Source: Glandiceps talaboti (taxonomy: Eukaryota; Hemichordata; Enteropneusta; Spengelidae). Taken from it: a DNA stretch of 64,000 nt. The notes beneath the pieces are model-generated. The model was not told the origin of the DNA. It did not search any database and saw only the letters and a list, made by a program, of their open reading frames with translations. This document shows, in pieces, positions 52,057-63,846 of this stretch. The first letter of the stretch is position 1, and each line of letters starts with the position of its first letter. The translations under genes were made by a program, and so were the position numbers. Location of the stretch: positions 7,548,342 through 7,612,341 of the forward strand of contig NC_135549.1 in NCBI RefSeq assembly GCF_964340395.1, in the 5' to 3' direction.

Positions 52057-54824
52057 TGCATGATATACAGAGAAATATGTTCTTGCTTTTTCTTGGATGG
52101 CCACATAAGAAGAATTGTATAACCTTTGCTGCCAAAATGTTGACACAGTGTTTGGACATGTACAGGACCAGCAATCCTCTACTGATGTTGACCTTGAAAA
52201 GTTTTGAAGTTTGTGCAGCGGATGATAACTAACTCCTTGCTGCTGAATTTTAATATTCAAGATTTGAAATGTTTTAAACCTTTGTTCATTTACAGTATAA
52301 TGCACAGCTCCCTATGTATAAGGTACATATAGCATGTGTTTTTGAGACATGCATACATGTTGTGTTATGTTATTGCTTATTAAGGTGTCCTATGTGGACT
52401 TATGAATTATACAATGCTTAAACAAAATTTATAAACAAAAGAGCCACACCCAGCCCTCTGGCTTATAGGACACAAAAGAAAATTTCAAAATACATAAATA
52501 AATAAATAAATAAATATCACACACGTTTTAATTATAAATAAAGGTTTTCCTACGATTAAATGCTTCGTGTAGAAAGTTTGACAAAGATGATTTGACATAC
52601 AAAATGTTCAATCCGTTACATAGTGTAAATAATATGGTCGTGTATATGCGTGTGTGTCACAGTAGTAGGTGTGTGTGTACTTTCTTTGCAAAATAAATCG
52701 TGTACCTTTTCTTTGATTCTAAGATTTCAAGTACACACAATATAGAATCAGTTATCAAATAATATTTATATCAAACATATTACTACAAAAATAGCAGCGA
52801 TTGAAATATATAGCATGATCAGGGCTATCATTCTTTCTTGTCTTTCAATTTTGTTGTATTTTTTCCAACTACAACTTCTTCCCCTCTCGTTGTTGTTTTA
52901 GACATCTGAAAATACCTACAAGGTGACAAATTCAACTTTCTTAAGACATATAGTTAACAACATTCCCAAGGGCAAGTACTGTATTGGGGTAAGTATGCTA
53001 TTAACCTTGTGTTCCTAATTTGCGTTTTCTTTGTCATACTTTGTGTTCTGTTGTTTTTGTCTCGTTTTTATTTTTCGTAACTAATTTTTTTACTTTTGGC
53101 AACCATAAGACAGCTTCTGTAGCTGATTTTTGTGTTGAATAAAATAAATAAATAAATAATAAGTTTATAAAAAGAGACAAGAGACTAGTAGACCCTTTCA
53201 CAAGTGACTAGTTTTTGTTAGTTGCATTAATAAGTAAAGGGTGTCTTGTGAAAATAATAACAACAACTTATATCGACGTTACTTTCTACCTATATTATAA
53301 ACTGCGAATCCGAATTCAAAGTTAAGGTTATAATAAACTGCGAATCCCAATTCAAAGTTAAGGTCATCCTAAACTGCGAATCCCAATTCAAAGTTAAGGT
53401 TATTATAAGCTGTGAATCCCAATTCAAAGTTAAAGGTTATTATAAACTGCGAATTCCAATTCAAAGTTAAAACTGCGATTCCCAATTCAACACCATGGCT
53501 TCGTCAGTGTTTTCACAGATGAGCTTTCAGCAAACTATCATGCAGATAAACAAAAAAAACACATCAATCAATCAAGACAAACATTTATCATTATTGAACT
53601 ATAAAACGAACATTGAAGTTATATTCCAAAGAGACAATAACTATTCACAGTAAGACTTCTTAATATCAAGATTTATCAGTGAATGGGTCAAAAGTCTCGT
53701 CTCAAGATATCCTCATGACTAACTTACAAATAAATTGAACGAAACTGTGCCCATGTTTAAAGACGCTTGAAAACGTAATTAATTATTATACACTTGTGGT
53801 AATAATCCAGATTTTCCTAGGCATAACAGTTCAACACAATGATCACAATCATGTATTATTAATGTGATCGGAATAAATTTAATACATATCACATCATGTG
53901 CTCATTTCGTTTTTAGATTCGACCCTACCCAAGCGATATATCAGCATGTAAAAGAGGACCAGAAGTGGGAGCGTTGGTCATGTGTACTTTAACTATATCA
54001 CAACCTGTACACGTGATAGGTATAAACCATCATCTCACTATGTAATAATGTTTATATCATATTTGCAGTTTATGATTTATGATTTTTAATATGGAAGTGT
54101 TGCTTGCATTGAAATCTGCAAGTGAGATACACTCATTGTACGAACTATGTATAGTATGTTATTGTGCTGTACTATTTTTCTGACCTTACAATGCTAGGTG
54201 AAAGCTAGTCAGAGTTGTTACAACGTTTGAGATGAGTTTTGTAGACCATATATATTAATTTCCTTTTTATGTCAAGAATTCTAATATGAGATACAGTTGT
54301 GCTATTTTTTCATCCTATTTCAGATGATCCATGTGAAGGCGAACCATGTGGTAGCCATAGCAACTGTACCAGCGCAGGGGAAAAGTTCTTTTGCAACTGT
54401 ACTCATGGTTATATCATGCACAAAGGCTCTTGTAGAGGTGAGTTATGATTTATAAATAGCTTTAATGAAGTTGAAAATGTTTGTCAAAATTTAGGATTTT
54501 CCAATAAATTCTTACATTTCTACTTTTTTCGAAAAAAATCAGTTAATCTAAAGACAACTTTGATAATTTAACTTTAGATATAACACATATTACTTTCAAT
54601 TATCCTTTTTCCGTAGTGAATCCATGTGAGTTGGGTTCTTCCGAAATATGTGGTCAACATGGTATCTGTCGAATTTCCAATGATCTGTTGAATATCACAT
54701 GTCAATGCCTAGATGGCTACATAGAAATCGATCACATATGTCAAGGTAAGATTTGGCGGGAAATGATGTTTATAGTAATGGCATGGAAAGCGCTACACTA
54801 TTGTCGTCGTCGTCGTCGTCGTCG

Positions 54825-54858
<34 letters not shown>

Positions 54859-57129
54859 ATTCAAGAGTTATAGAATATACGTTATCCTGCTTTACATTGT
54901 AAATGATACATTATGTGTCACTTCTTGAACGCATGAAAGATTGTGTTAGATGGTCACAGCTCAGCGTGATCTATCATAGATATAGACAAAAAATGTGGCA
55001 TAAAGTTTTAAAGAAAATAATTTCAAGATGAAAATAGATGTGAGTTTCGCTCGATGCATGATTTGATGTGACAGTACTTTAGACGATCATAGTATACTGT
55101 GTCATAAATATCCATATTTTGTTAATCTACAAGACGGTGAACAGAAGGTGACTTATATCATCATTGCATCTCTCGGTGGAAGTATGGTTGGTTTACTTCT
55201 TTTGATTCCTTTACTTTGCTGGGGTTTATGGAAGAGGAAGAAAGTAAAGATACCTCATTTACCGATGACTCCAACACCACCACCACAACAGCAACAACCA
55301 ACAAGTAAGCTAATTATTTGGTTCACTCATTGACCGCTTTGTGTATTTCTAGAGGACCAAAGCTTGGCCAACATTTAGCCTCACTGGTGACTAGTTACTG
55401 AAATTGTCATCACATACATTATACCTACGTACATTATGAACTATGTATGAAATGTGTTCTTATATTATTGTAATGGTAATCATGCGTGCTGCCCCCCCCC
55501 CCCCCACACGCACACGCGCATTATTATAACGAGGCGTCAGTATATAAGTTTATAACAGTTGTGCTTTGGTTTATAACATAACGTAGAAAGCGATACAAAT
55601 GTTAGTTTTTAAGAAGAAAATGAGGTTGAGTCTTAATTCGGTCTTACTTGACTTGGGGAAGTTTAAAAAGAAGTATACATAACAGAATGATGTCGAAGAT
55701 TAACGTCATATTTATTCAGTAATGTCAAAGCCAAGAAATTGTGAGTAATAATACATCATTGGATATGAAATATGGGCATAGTATGTTATTACAAAATGTA
55801 TCTCTCAAATGTTTTTGCATGACATAATATGTCTCGCCAGTTGTTAGAAACTCTTAGTAATTCAATAATATACTTGCAATCGGTGTATAAATTGATTGGA
55901 ATATTTTGTTTTGCATTCCGCTGTTCGGTGTCGGTTCATAAGCTGTTGACTGACTCGAATGTCTCGACCCATTCATCTGAATTTAAAATGTTCCCATTGT
56001 TTGTATTCTATTGACAGGTGTATCAAGTCAAAAGATAGATTGTGACAATCCACAGTTACTTCTACTTTATTCAAATGACTGTGATCGTCATGTCCAAGTC
56101 GTTGAGAACTTTGGCAGATTCCTAGCCATTCAAGGTGGATGTAACGTACACTTGGATCTCTGGCAGGCTTCCGAAATTGCTTCAGCAAAAACCGAATGGT
56201 TATTCCAGAAGATCAAAGCAGCAGACAAAATCATTGTAATTGCTTCAGAAGGAACCAAACAGAGGTGGCAGGAACGATGCAATAATGAAAACACTCAAGA
56301 ATGCCATGATCCCAAAGATGACTTTTTAAGCGCAGCTTTAAATATTATCAGCAGTGATTTTAATTTAAGAGAACGGTCTGAACGGTATGGCAAATATGTG
56401 TCTGTCTATTTTGAATATAGTGACTATGAAGATATACCAGAACCGTTGAGAATCATGGGAGCAACCTTTGAGTTGATCAAATCAATGGAGAAGTTTTATC
56501 TCTACTTAAGAAACGTCAAAAGTAGGTCAGTAGTGGGTTATTGTAAGGTGCAGGATATTCAAAACATGATGGAAAGTTGTGAAGGTGAATCGTTACTGGA
56601 AGCCATTTCCTTAATGATGCAATATAAGACCTCAAACCCTAATTGGTACAGAGAGGCTTTGAATGAAGCTGACTATGAACAGATCGCACTAGGACAACAA
56701 TCTTTACACCTCGTTGACGACAGCACAAAGGATGATGGGAGAAAACGGGAAACAGAAACAGTGTGTAGGGAAAGTGAAAATAGCCAATTCGTATCAAGAA
56801 GTGACGACGATGGATATCAGTCAGTATACAGTTGTGGGTTTAATAACAAGGAAAGTTTGAAATCTACTCTTGTTTCATTGACACAAGACACAGAAAATGA
56901 CGAGAAAATTGAACAGCTTTGCTCGTTGTTACCGTCCCAACATCACCCTGAGACACTAGATACATACCAATATGACGAAGAGTGCAAAGATTTCTACACG
57001 ACTTCACATTCGACGTCTCAGTTTCATTTTATTCAACCCAGTATTATTATGAAGCAGAGTAGGGACAGTCTGACGTCATCTGAGTTCGGAGCATTGGCAG
57101 TGGAGATGAACAATATACACCCACTATAA
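37925..57129 (+). CDS. Gene C: IL-17R-like receptor with D1/D2, two EGF-like domains, TM and SEFIR (13 exons)
   Basis: Exons: 37925-38071, 41242-41284, 42473-42640, 45427-45563, 50642-50795, 51434-51490, 51739-51929, 52902-52988, 53917-54019, 54324-54437, 54617-54745, 55134-55304, 56018-57129. The total is 2613 nt (870 aa) with consistent phases and GT-AG borders throughout. The signal peptide begins MFCLTSIGIMLIAWCYLVVV; the frame is open back to 37793 but with no earlier ATG. D1/D2 matches gene B exon by exon: the MNISWSLD strand, LKGVQVAFIGLTNH, YYFDCVKPLSP, VCGSFEARNFDEC, STWAPRDM, and CKRGPEVGALVMC at the end of D2. EGF-like domains occupy about 363-443. TM is about 452-476 (YIIIASLGGSMVGLLLLIPL) with WKRKKVK after it. 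SEFIR follows LLLLYSNDCD. Gene C is more diverged from A and B than they are from each other. It is probably a cytokine receptor of the same class. Confidence 0.88.
38072..41241. other. Gene C intron 1 (3.2 kb)
   Basis: It contains the (TTG)n microsatellite at 40597-40648 and a unit of the 4.9-5.2 kb tandem repeat near 40815. No exon was seen. Confidence 0.65.
40597..40648. repeat. (TTG)n microsatellite
   Basis: About 17 TTG units followed by a G run; poly-Leu/Val/Cys frames over it are artefacts. Confidence 0.95.
41881..42345. mobile_element. Non-autonomous DNA transposon with about 125 bp terminal inverted repeats
   Basis: The left end, GCTGCAATAATTGTAGCGTT through GATGTGATTTTGAGGG, TCGTCTG, CGTTCC and CAAACGCTACAATTCCTCTAA, is mirrored at the right end, finishing CAATTATTGCAGC. 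The flanks are TA on both sides, a possible TA target duplication. The unique centre is about 215 bp without coding capacity. End fragments of the same family occur at about 10583 and 50289. Confidence 0.85.
42657..42800 (+). pseudogene. Decayed duplicate of gene C exon 3
   Basis: Just downstream of exon 3 (42473-42640) the intron carries a degraded copy. It shares GGTCCTGGTGA, the ATGGCATGACAT block, AGAATGTCAAGGTT, ATGTCACATCT, TATCATGGAGT and TCTAAAACA in the same order as the exon. Small deletions break the frame and no donor follows, so it is a relic of a local tandem duplication rather than an alternative exon. Confidence 0.75.
44104..44458 (+). mobile_element. Composite MITE-like element, second full copy
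   Basis: Colinear with 15300-15667, sharing GTCTGGATGCCAAC, CAATCAGTGAACCCC, GACAAATATACCATATTTGG, GACATGATGTTAATGACTGT and the end GGAACTAGAC. Confidence 0.75.
44643..45215. mobile_element. Element with GATAA repeats and two hairpins
   Basis: A (GATAA)n run (44643-44668) and ATAGAAAATTGACAATTCT match the fragment at 23150-23230. The hairpin GCTAGACGTTCGGGC / GCCCGAACAGTCTAGC spans about 44727-44807, and GCTAGACCTTGGATGTTC / GAACATCCGAGGTCTAGC spans about 45128-45213. Both hairpins begin with GCTAGAC, so they may be termini of one element. Confidence 0.5.
48416..48450. repeat. 12 bp-stem hairpin
   Basis: GGAGATATTCCT pairs exactly with AGGAATATCTCC across an 11-base loop. Confidence 0.75.
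49855..50175. promoter_or_regulatory. CpG-rich patch inside gene C intron 4
   Basis: The run ATCGCCGTCCTCGGCTCG, CCCCGTCCCCGCGTGACC and, further on, TTTCGCGGGC and GAGGGCGG stand out from AT-rich surroundings. It could be an internal promoter or enhancer or a fragment of a GC-richer repeat; there is no direct evidence for either. Confidence 0.25.
52009..52052. repeat. (AC)n microsatellite in gene C intron 7
   Basis: A run of about 21 AC units, 80 bp after exon 7. Confidence 0.95.
53291..53489. repeat. 36 bp tandem repeat in gene C intron 8
   Basis: About five units of ACTGCGAATCCCAATTCAAA plus GTTAAGGTTAT start at 53301, 53337 and 53373, then become irregular. Confidence 0.85.
54324..54745 (+). 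CDS. Gene C EGF-like exons 10-11
   Basis: Exons 54324-54437 and 54617-54745 each encode one EGF-like domain with six cysteines, opening DDPCEGEPCGSHSNC and VNPCELGSSEICGQHGIC and carrying CNC and CQC pairs. Both are phase 1-1, and the intervening intron is only 179 bp. The first aligns best with gene B EGF1 (same DDPC start immediately after D2). Confidence 0.92.
54802..54859. repeat. (CGT)n(CAT)n trinucleotide repeat
   Basis: Seven or eight CGT units change to about eleven CAT units, just 57 bp after the last gene C EGF exon. The Arg/His tract in the open frame is intronic. Confidence 0.9.
56018..57129 (+). CDS. SEFIR exon of gene C
   Basis: The terminal exon after attgacag|gt begins SVSSQKIDCDNPQLLLLYSN, so it has about eight residues more before box 1 than genes A and B. 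SEFIR signatures are DRHVQVVENFGRFL, DKIIVIASEGTKQRW and KFYLYLRN. The tail is rich in acidic residues and serine and ends SSEFGALAVEMNNIHPL, where FGALA aligns with the FALxAN motif of genes A and B. The stop is TAA at 57127-57129. Confidence 0.92.
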
Positions 57130-57507
57130 ATGTCACCATGTACACCAAACAGTATATAACATTTTGCATCCAGTATTTTTTCCCTTTACTGGATATAGCT
57201 TTTTGTGAAATTGATTCTGAACGATATGTTTTCAAATATTTCTACACCAACCAGTAACATTTGAAGCCAGTATTTTTCCCTTTACTGTACATTATTTTCT
57301 GTGAAACTGATTCTTGGAATCACCAACATTATATTTTTTCGATATTGTTTTCATATATCATTAAGGTTTATTTTTATTCAGATATTTCTAAACTTAGTGG
57401 AATTATTATCTATCTTTACGACCATTTGTAACTGTGTTATTTCTGAAGATAAAAATATAACTAAAGTCTATGTTCAGTCACAATGACTTTGGCATATTTC
57501 ATTCATC

Positions 57508-57655
57508 TGTTTGTTTGTTTGTTTGTTTGTTTGTTTGTGTAATGCTTTGTATGTTAAAGAAAATGAATTGAACATTTAATATTGAACTACATGTATGATG
57601 TATGTATGTATGTATGTATGTATGTATGTATGTATGTATGTATGTATGTATGTAT
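57508..57655. repeat. (TTTG)n and (TATG)n tetranucleotide repeats
   Basis: Two tetranucleotide runs (57508-57538 and 57595-57655) in the gene C 3' flank. Confidence 0.95.
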
Positions 57656-58159
57656 CCCCACTCCTCCACATATCCCCAATATCCTTCAACAAAGTGGTAA
57701 CAGTGATGGGATGTGGCAGCAATGGGGTATGGTACCGGTGATAGCTATGGAATGACAACATCATATTAAAATATCATGCAAATTTAGACAATACAATAAG
57801 TCATAGTAAAATGTGACTCTCCCATTATTCCATTTTCTAGCATATGGCCCTCCCTGAGAACCGATTTGTAAAATGTGACCCATTGCAATTACTGACAAAT
57901 GTTAACAGGAAATGTTACCCTTGCCAAATTTCACCACCAGGGGATGAAGTACCCTTTTTTATTTTATTATAATATATACATGGACCTCAGGAAAGCATTA
58001 CTAGATAAAATCAATAACATTGACGCCAAACTTTAGTCATATGAACATATACGATAAAGTACAAAATTTAATGATAACAATTCCCCATTGATTCTGCAAA
58101 CTGTTTACATGAAGCCTTTAACCGTAGGAAAAACTTTATTTGCAACTGAGACGTATGTG

Positions 58160-58163
58160 ATAT

Positions 58164-58211
<48 letters not shown>
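58160..58211. repeat. (ATTT)n repeat
   Basis: About thirteen ATTT units. Confidence 0.95.
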
Positions 58212-58532
58212 TTGGATATTCTTTGCGTCCTATAAGCCTGAAGGCTGGATTTGTCTGATATGATATGTAAGTCCACATAGGACATCTTAATACACAAATA
58301 ACAATACATTGACTACATTTTATACAGGCCAGGAAATAGAGAATATTGTGTGACTATCCTACTGTTTATCATGACTACACTACACAAATCATTGAACTTT
58401 GACCTTACGTTTTTTGAAATATCACGACCTTGAAGTGATTTCACGAAATCATCATGGATCATGGCGCGTAGTTTATAGGGTTGTGCAGTTAACAGTATTG
58501 ACAACATGATATATATGCCCCGTTCGTACTAG

Positions 58533-58709
58533 TATATAGTCACCATGCCAACTTTCAATCCCGTGTAACATCACGCGTGGTTTCGATAAGCTCGTCCCAT
58601 GCAAGCTTGGGTGCGCGTACGTGCACCGTGTGTTACGAAGAAATCGTAGACAAAGCAACGAGCTGATATACGAGCACCTCCGGCAATTATGAGATAGTGG
58701 TGTCACAAG
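58533..58709 (+). promoter_or_regulatory. Putative gene D promoter / 5' UTR
   Basis: A TATATA box-like motif at 58533-58538 precedes a stretch with many CpG (CACGCGTGG, GGTGCGCGTACGTGCACCGT) ending at the gene D ATG. Position and composition suggest a promoter region; the transcription start is unknown. Confidence 0.3.
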
Positions 58710-61700
58710 ATGAAGTACCTCCGTCCATTCGTGTCAGTACTTCATATAGTAGTATATGGTATTTGTGCAATCCACTGTGGATCTGACGATAACTGGCGGG
58801 AACCATGTATCGAAAATAACGGTTGTAGTCAACAGGTTGGTGTTTTATTATATACATCCGTGTGTTAGTCTTTATTTCTGCCAATCAATTATGACACTTC
58901 TTCTGATATTTACCAGTAGAACTCTTAATTAATTCTCACTTCGAGATGTTCAGTCAAATATTGTTTCTAAGTTCCGCCTGACAGGTATTGTTCTGTCAGT
59001 TCTGTATTGAATTCTCGTTCCAGCCACATGACTATGTCTGACGTCTATGAATAACCCCCTGCCTTGTTCTGTACATTGACTACCGTTATCACAACCTGGG
59101 CTACTTTGGTATGCGGAACATAAAACCGCAGTTGATAATTAGAATATGAATGGCATATAGTATTAAAACGAGTAAAGCTTGGGCCTTATAGTCTAAGCTA
59201 GTGATATGTTGTAATAATAGCCTACGTGTAGTACAAGACAGTCAATATCTGAAAACGAAAGAACGTCTGTGATCTGTTGTAATAGCCTACCTGTACTACA
59301 AGCTAGTCAATCTGAAAACGAAAGAACGCATATTCAAGGAATTTGAAATAATCAGCATTTATATTTGTTCTTTCTATTTTCAACAAAATGTAGTCGGATT
59401 TCTACCGTGGAAATTTGATGACATGAGACACGAGTCGTGTATTTATATCATTTGCCAATAAATCAAAGAAAAGGCGTCTTCCAATCACCTACAGATTTCT
59501 CAATAAGATATATAGTAGATGCATTACATGTATTGATTCTTGATAAAAACAGGGGATATAATACAGCACTGTACTTGTACTGAGTAAACAAGGAACTAGT
59601 TGGTATTTGGTTATAAAATCCAATATATGTACATGTATCTAAAGCATTCCATTGATGTTACACTCACTCTAATCTGATAGTTTATAACATTCCTCTATCG
59701 TGTTGTTGTAAACCGATAAAGTTGATAAACAATCAATCTATTATAACTATTTCCTTATTACTTTTATAATACAGTAACGCCATTGATATTGGATTATAAT
59801 ACTGCATAACCCCCCCCCCCCACACACACACACACACATGCATGCATGCATGCATGCATGCATACATACATACATACATACATACATACATACATACATA
59901 CATACATACATACATACATACATACACACACTAACGTTTAAACTCACTAAAGAACTCCTTTACAGTGAGTTACTCACTGCGATGTGTGTGCAAAGTAGAT
60001 CATAATATTTGGACAATTCTCCCTTCTATATCCAAGGTTTCCCCAACTACAACATGGCCGTGTACTATTCATAAACACAATGGTGAGTAATATTCATACC
60101 ACATCATACCATACCGTTAATAAGTAAAAAATACCTAACGCAGTTAAGGATGGCTACTTTCATGTCGAAAGGAGCAACAAGAAAAAACACCAAGAAATAA
60201 GAAATAAACGGTCATATCTTACGACATGCAAAGTAGTTATGAATCCTCATTAATTGGGATGGATGGATGGATGGATGGATGGATGGATGGATGGATGGAT
60301 GAATGGATGGATGGATGGATGGATGGATGAATGGATGGATGGATGGATGGATGGATGGACCGACGGACAGACTGGTGCGTGGATGGCCGGGTGGATGAGA
60401 GAGGGGAATGGGTGGATGGATTGATCGATGGGCGGGTTGGGTGGGTGGGTGGGTGGATGTATGGATGGATGGACGGATGGGCAGATAGATGGGAGCGTGA
60501 ACTGATGGACGGAAGGATGGCTAGATAGATGGATGGATGGGTGCGTGCGTGGATAGATAGATGGATGGATGGGTAGATTGGAGGTACAGGGACGGATGAG
60601 TGAGTAGCTAGAGTAATATATAGTACATAGAAAGTTATTGAACGTAAATACTTCAAAACATTGTAATTATTTATGCTGAAGGACGAATTCGAACGAGAGG
60701 CTCTTGTCATCGTAATTGTACCGATTTCCATTGTGTAAATTAAAGTTATATTAGTGAACATGTTGAAACTTCGAATTGTGCGTGCTTTATTCGTAACCCA
60801 AAAACAATGATATGTGTTCAGTATACATCGAACGCTGGTGTGGTATACAGTGAAACTAGTCGCATATAATATCGCCATGAATTCAGACATAGCAAATTTG
60901 TGGAAGAAAACAATCTGTGTAATACTGTGTACAAGTCATGTTTATTTCGCAATCTTTTGTTGTGATTATGATGTATTGATTTGTAATAAATATCACGTGA
61001 ATTTTTTTCACCTGCAGTTACAGGATGCACAAAGGATCCATTCTTTCCAATGGTAGCTCAGTATGAGCTACCATCGCAACCCGTTAACTTGAAGATTAAC
61101 TGGTATCCTGTCAGTCATGTACTTTTGGATCAGCATGACACATTTCTAGCTTTAAATGTATCTGTAGACATTGATTTGACAACAGGTATGGACAACATTT
61201 AGATGTTATTCCCCAATATTTTTCTTCTTTAAGCCAAGGAAACTACGAGTGACCAAAGGGGTCTTTGTCACTACCAGTCAATGGACGAATAGTGACAACC
61301 CTAAGGTCACTTGAATCAGTATTTTCTGACTGAATGGAGAAAAGTGTTGGAGAATAACATAGTTATACCAACGCCAGTAATATCAAAGAAAAATGTTACG
61401 CAAAGTACATGTTATGGTAATTTTGAAAGTTTTGACTATACTTCGAATACAGCAGAACCAGTGACGTAGACGCACGTTGTCGCGACGTATACGCGCGTTC
61501 TCGTGACGAAGAACGATATTCCTCATAAGCTTAAATGGTCCGTGCATGGTTTATTGGTGCTACATTTGGTATCGTGGAACGAATTAAACAAATTTGTCCA
61601 ATCGCATGATTTGCTATGTATACGAACTACATGTATGCTTTGGACAATGGTATATTGAAATATACTGACGTACACTTAATATTACAATATGTTTCAGAAC

Positions 61701-63686
61701 AAATGCCACGAGGCTTATTATCCTGGAAAGCGTACGATAATCGATGTCATAACGCATAATTATACACAATACTCTAAAAAAATTATTCCTACACTAGTTT
61801 TAGAGTAAGTCAACTATTACTATTTGGAATTTATCCGCATTTATTTTTAAATACATGTACAAGAAAATCTAATAATTTAAAGTTGATAACATATCTTCTA
61901 TTTTTAACATGTTATAACATGTTGTTTTACTTGGCTTTGCTAGTACATGTAACTCGATTTTTTTTTTACAAACACAGGTTCATCCAATCTTCAGGGTATT
62001 CATTTTATTATCCGTGGTCTACAAAAAAGTGGGGTTTTCCACTACGATTACTTTAATCAGGAAATTTGTCGAACTTATAATCTGTCGTCTGCCGATACAA
62101 GATGGAGTTCTGATGTAAGTATGAATGTTTTAGAAATAAAAAGCTATCTGTTTTATTTATTTAGAGAGAGTGGTGGCATGCAGAGACAGACAGACAGACA
62201 GACAGAATGACTGACTGTCTGTCTGATTGACTGAAGATAGACACACAGAGAAGCAGAAGAGAAGGGGAAAGGAGAGAAAGGGGGGGGGCAATGGGATATA
62301 ATTGGCGATTTGTGTCTAATTTAGACATGTATATGTAATTCGTATATTTTTACGAATTGCGACACTTTCTATATCCAGAAAGGAAACACATTAAACTGAC
62401 CATGCAGAACAAGTGTTATAATTATTTGGTTACCACTTTCTTGCTGTTTTCTTGTAACCCTGCTGCACTTATTTGTCCAAGAATCAACGCCTTTTCTTCA
62501 TTCACTAGTATTACATGGACAATGTCACCTTCTACTATGACTGCTTTCGTCCAATGTCGCCGAACGTCCTCTATCAAGTTCAGGTTATATTACTACCTAC
62601 CTCTGATACTGGAGTAATGAAAAGTATCTCAAAGGATTACAGAATGCCATGTAAGTACGTTATACAATTTAGAATTGTATTTTCTTATACATTCTGTTTT
62701 TGTAAATCTTCCTTATTGAACCTAGTGAGAGGTGTAATCATGCATGCTACAAGTACAGGATTGTATTCCATAAGTCAGCCATGCCATAACCAAAACTGTT
62801 TAACGTTCTAATTAATGATATCAGGGATGATATGTTGAAAAATGATTCCATTGTCAGTGTTATAGATTCCTTATAATATTTATGCACTTTTTGCGTAATT
62901 GTAAACACAATCAAAATCACGAAGCCTGAAACAAAACGTTGCCTTGCTCGACAAAAATCTCACCAATACTGCTATATTTTGTCGTATGGTTCAACAAAAA
63001 TCTTACTAACAGTGCTACACTTTATCGTCTGGCTCAACAAAAATCTTACCAACAGTGCTACATGTTATCGTGTTTGTCGACAAATATCTGTCAATCTTTA
63101 TAATTCATATACCTACCTGTACAAGTGTATATTTTTCCACAGCGTGTTCCGACCACTCTGGATTATTTTATGAATGCGATGGTGAGTATGTGTCACAATT
63201 GTGTATGACGTAAGAATGCCATGAATATAGTAACTTCAACCTGAACCATAATTTTCTATGGCTATGGCTGTGACATTTTGTCTGTCCATAATTTGGACTA
63301 AATATATGTTAATGTTTCGATGGCGATATTGAAAGATGAAATCATTTGTAGTTTAAATACTTAAAAAAAAACATTTAGAAGGTAAATGTTTAAAGTCATC
63401 AGTGGGTAAACGTTCAAACATAGACCCTACACGAAAGGGTCAATAGTTTAAACAAGATGATTATCAGTCACTGTGCCTCAATGAAATGTTTGCTTGCAAA
63501 TTCAATGATATACCTGTAGAGTCTGATGACGCTGCCTCTTGGGGACCAAGCATTATTGACATCATATCTATATACGAGACGGTGAACCTGACATTTGACT
63601 TGCCTCCACCCGAAATGGATCTTAATAGTTTTGTAGTATCTTTGTTTAAGGAAGGTACTGAGATTACCTACAAAGTCGTCCAATTG
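58710..63686 (+). CDS. Gene D: IL-17R-like receptor, 5' part (exons 1-7; continues beyond the window)
   Basis: Exons: 58710-58835, 60037-60082, 61018-61185, 61978-62114, 62509-62650, 63143-63181, 63520-63686; exon 7 ends at donor ttg|gtaagt and the gene runs off the right edge. The signal peptide is [20 protein letters not shown], followed by [13 protein letters not shown]1 matches genes B and C: exon 2 has [10 protein letters not shown], exon 3 a [10 protein letters not shown] strand, exon 4 [12 protein letters not shown] with EICRTYNLS, exon 5 [11 protein letters not shown]. Exon 6 is the short [13 protein letters not shown] junction and exon 7 starts D2 ([18 protein letters not shown]). 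Exon 3 is exactly 168 bp, as in genes B and C, and exon 4 is 137 bp as in gene C. EGF, TM and SEFIR exons are expected to the right. Numerous N-glycosylation motifs (for example NVS, NLS, NVT, NLT) fit an extracellular domain. Confidence 0.85.
59809..59931. repeat. C run, (CA)n, (CATG)n and (CATA)n compound repeat
   Basis: Successive simple-sequence blocks in gene D intron 1. Confidence 0.95.
60259..60600. repeat. (GGAT)n degenerate satellite in gene D intron 2
   Basis: Pure GGAT units (60259-60360) pass into diverged GGNT/GGGT units to about 60600. Long low-complexity open frames on both strands (up to 217 codons) come from it. Confidence 0.95.
61200..61460. repeat. Dispersed repeat copy (family 1), diverged
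   Basis: TTATTCCCCAATATTTTTCTTC, then GGTAATTTTGAAAGTTTTGACT and CTTCGAATACAGCAGAACCAG, parallel the copies at 3950 and 20515. It lies in gene D intron 3 and is followed by a CpG-dense stretch (61470-61515). Confidence 0.45.
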
Positions 63687-63846
63687 GTAAGTAGTTAGTA
63701 TTCGGTATGTTTGACGAAATTCAATTGCGTACCACCTCGGTACATGTATAAATGCTTTAATAGCCCAGCTGGCATGGCGAGTGTCGGTCCATGACTTGAT
63801 TCTGACTGTAGTCGCTCAATCTGTGCTACAGCTATATTATGATAAG

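Larger units (their letters stand above)
57130..58709. other. C-D intergenic DNA
   Basis: It holds the gene C 3' UTR, (TTTG)n at 57508-57538, (TATG)n at 57595-57655, (ATTT)n at 58160-58211 and the CpG-rich upstream region of gene D. It is the shortest of the three intergenic gaps. Confidence 0.7.

Noticed and set aside
60237-60890. 217-codon minus-strand open frame rich in Pro, Ser, His, Ile
   Set aside because: It is a translation of the GGAT repeat, and the non-repetitive part has no recognisable domain.
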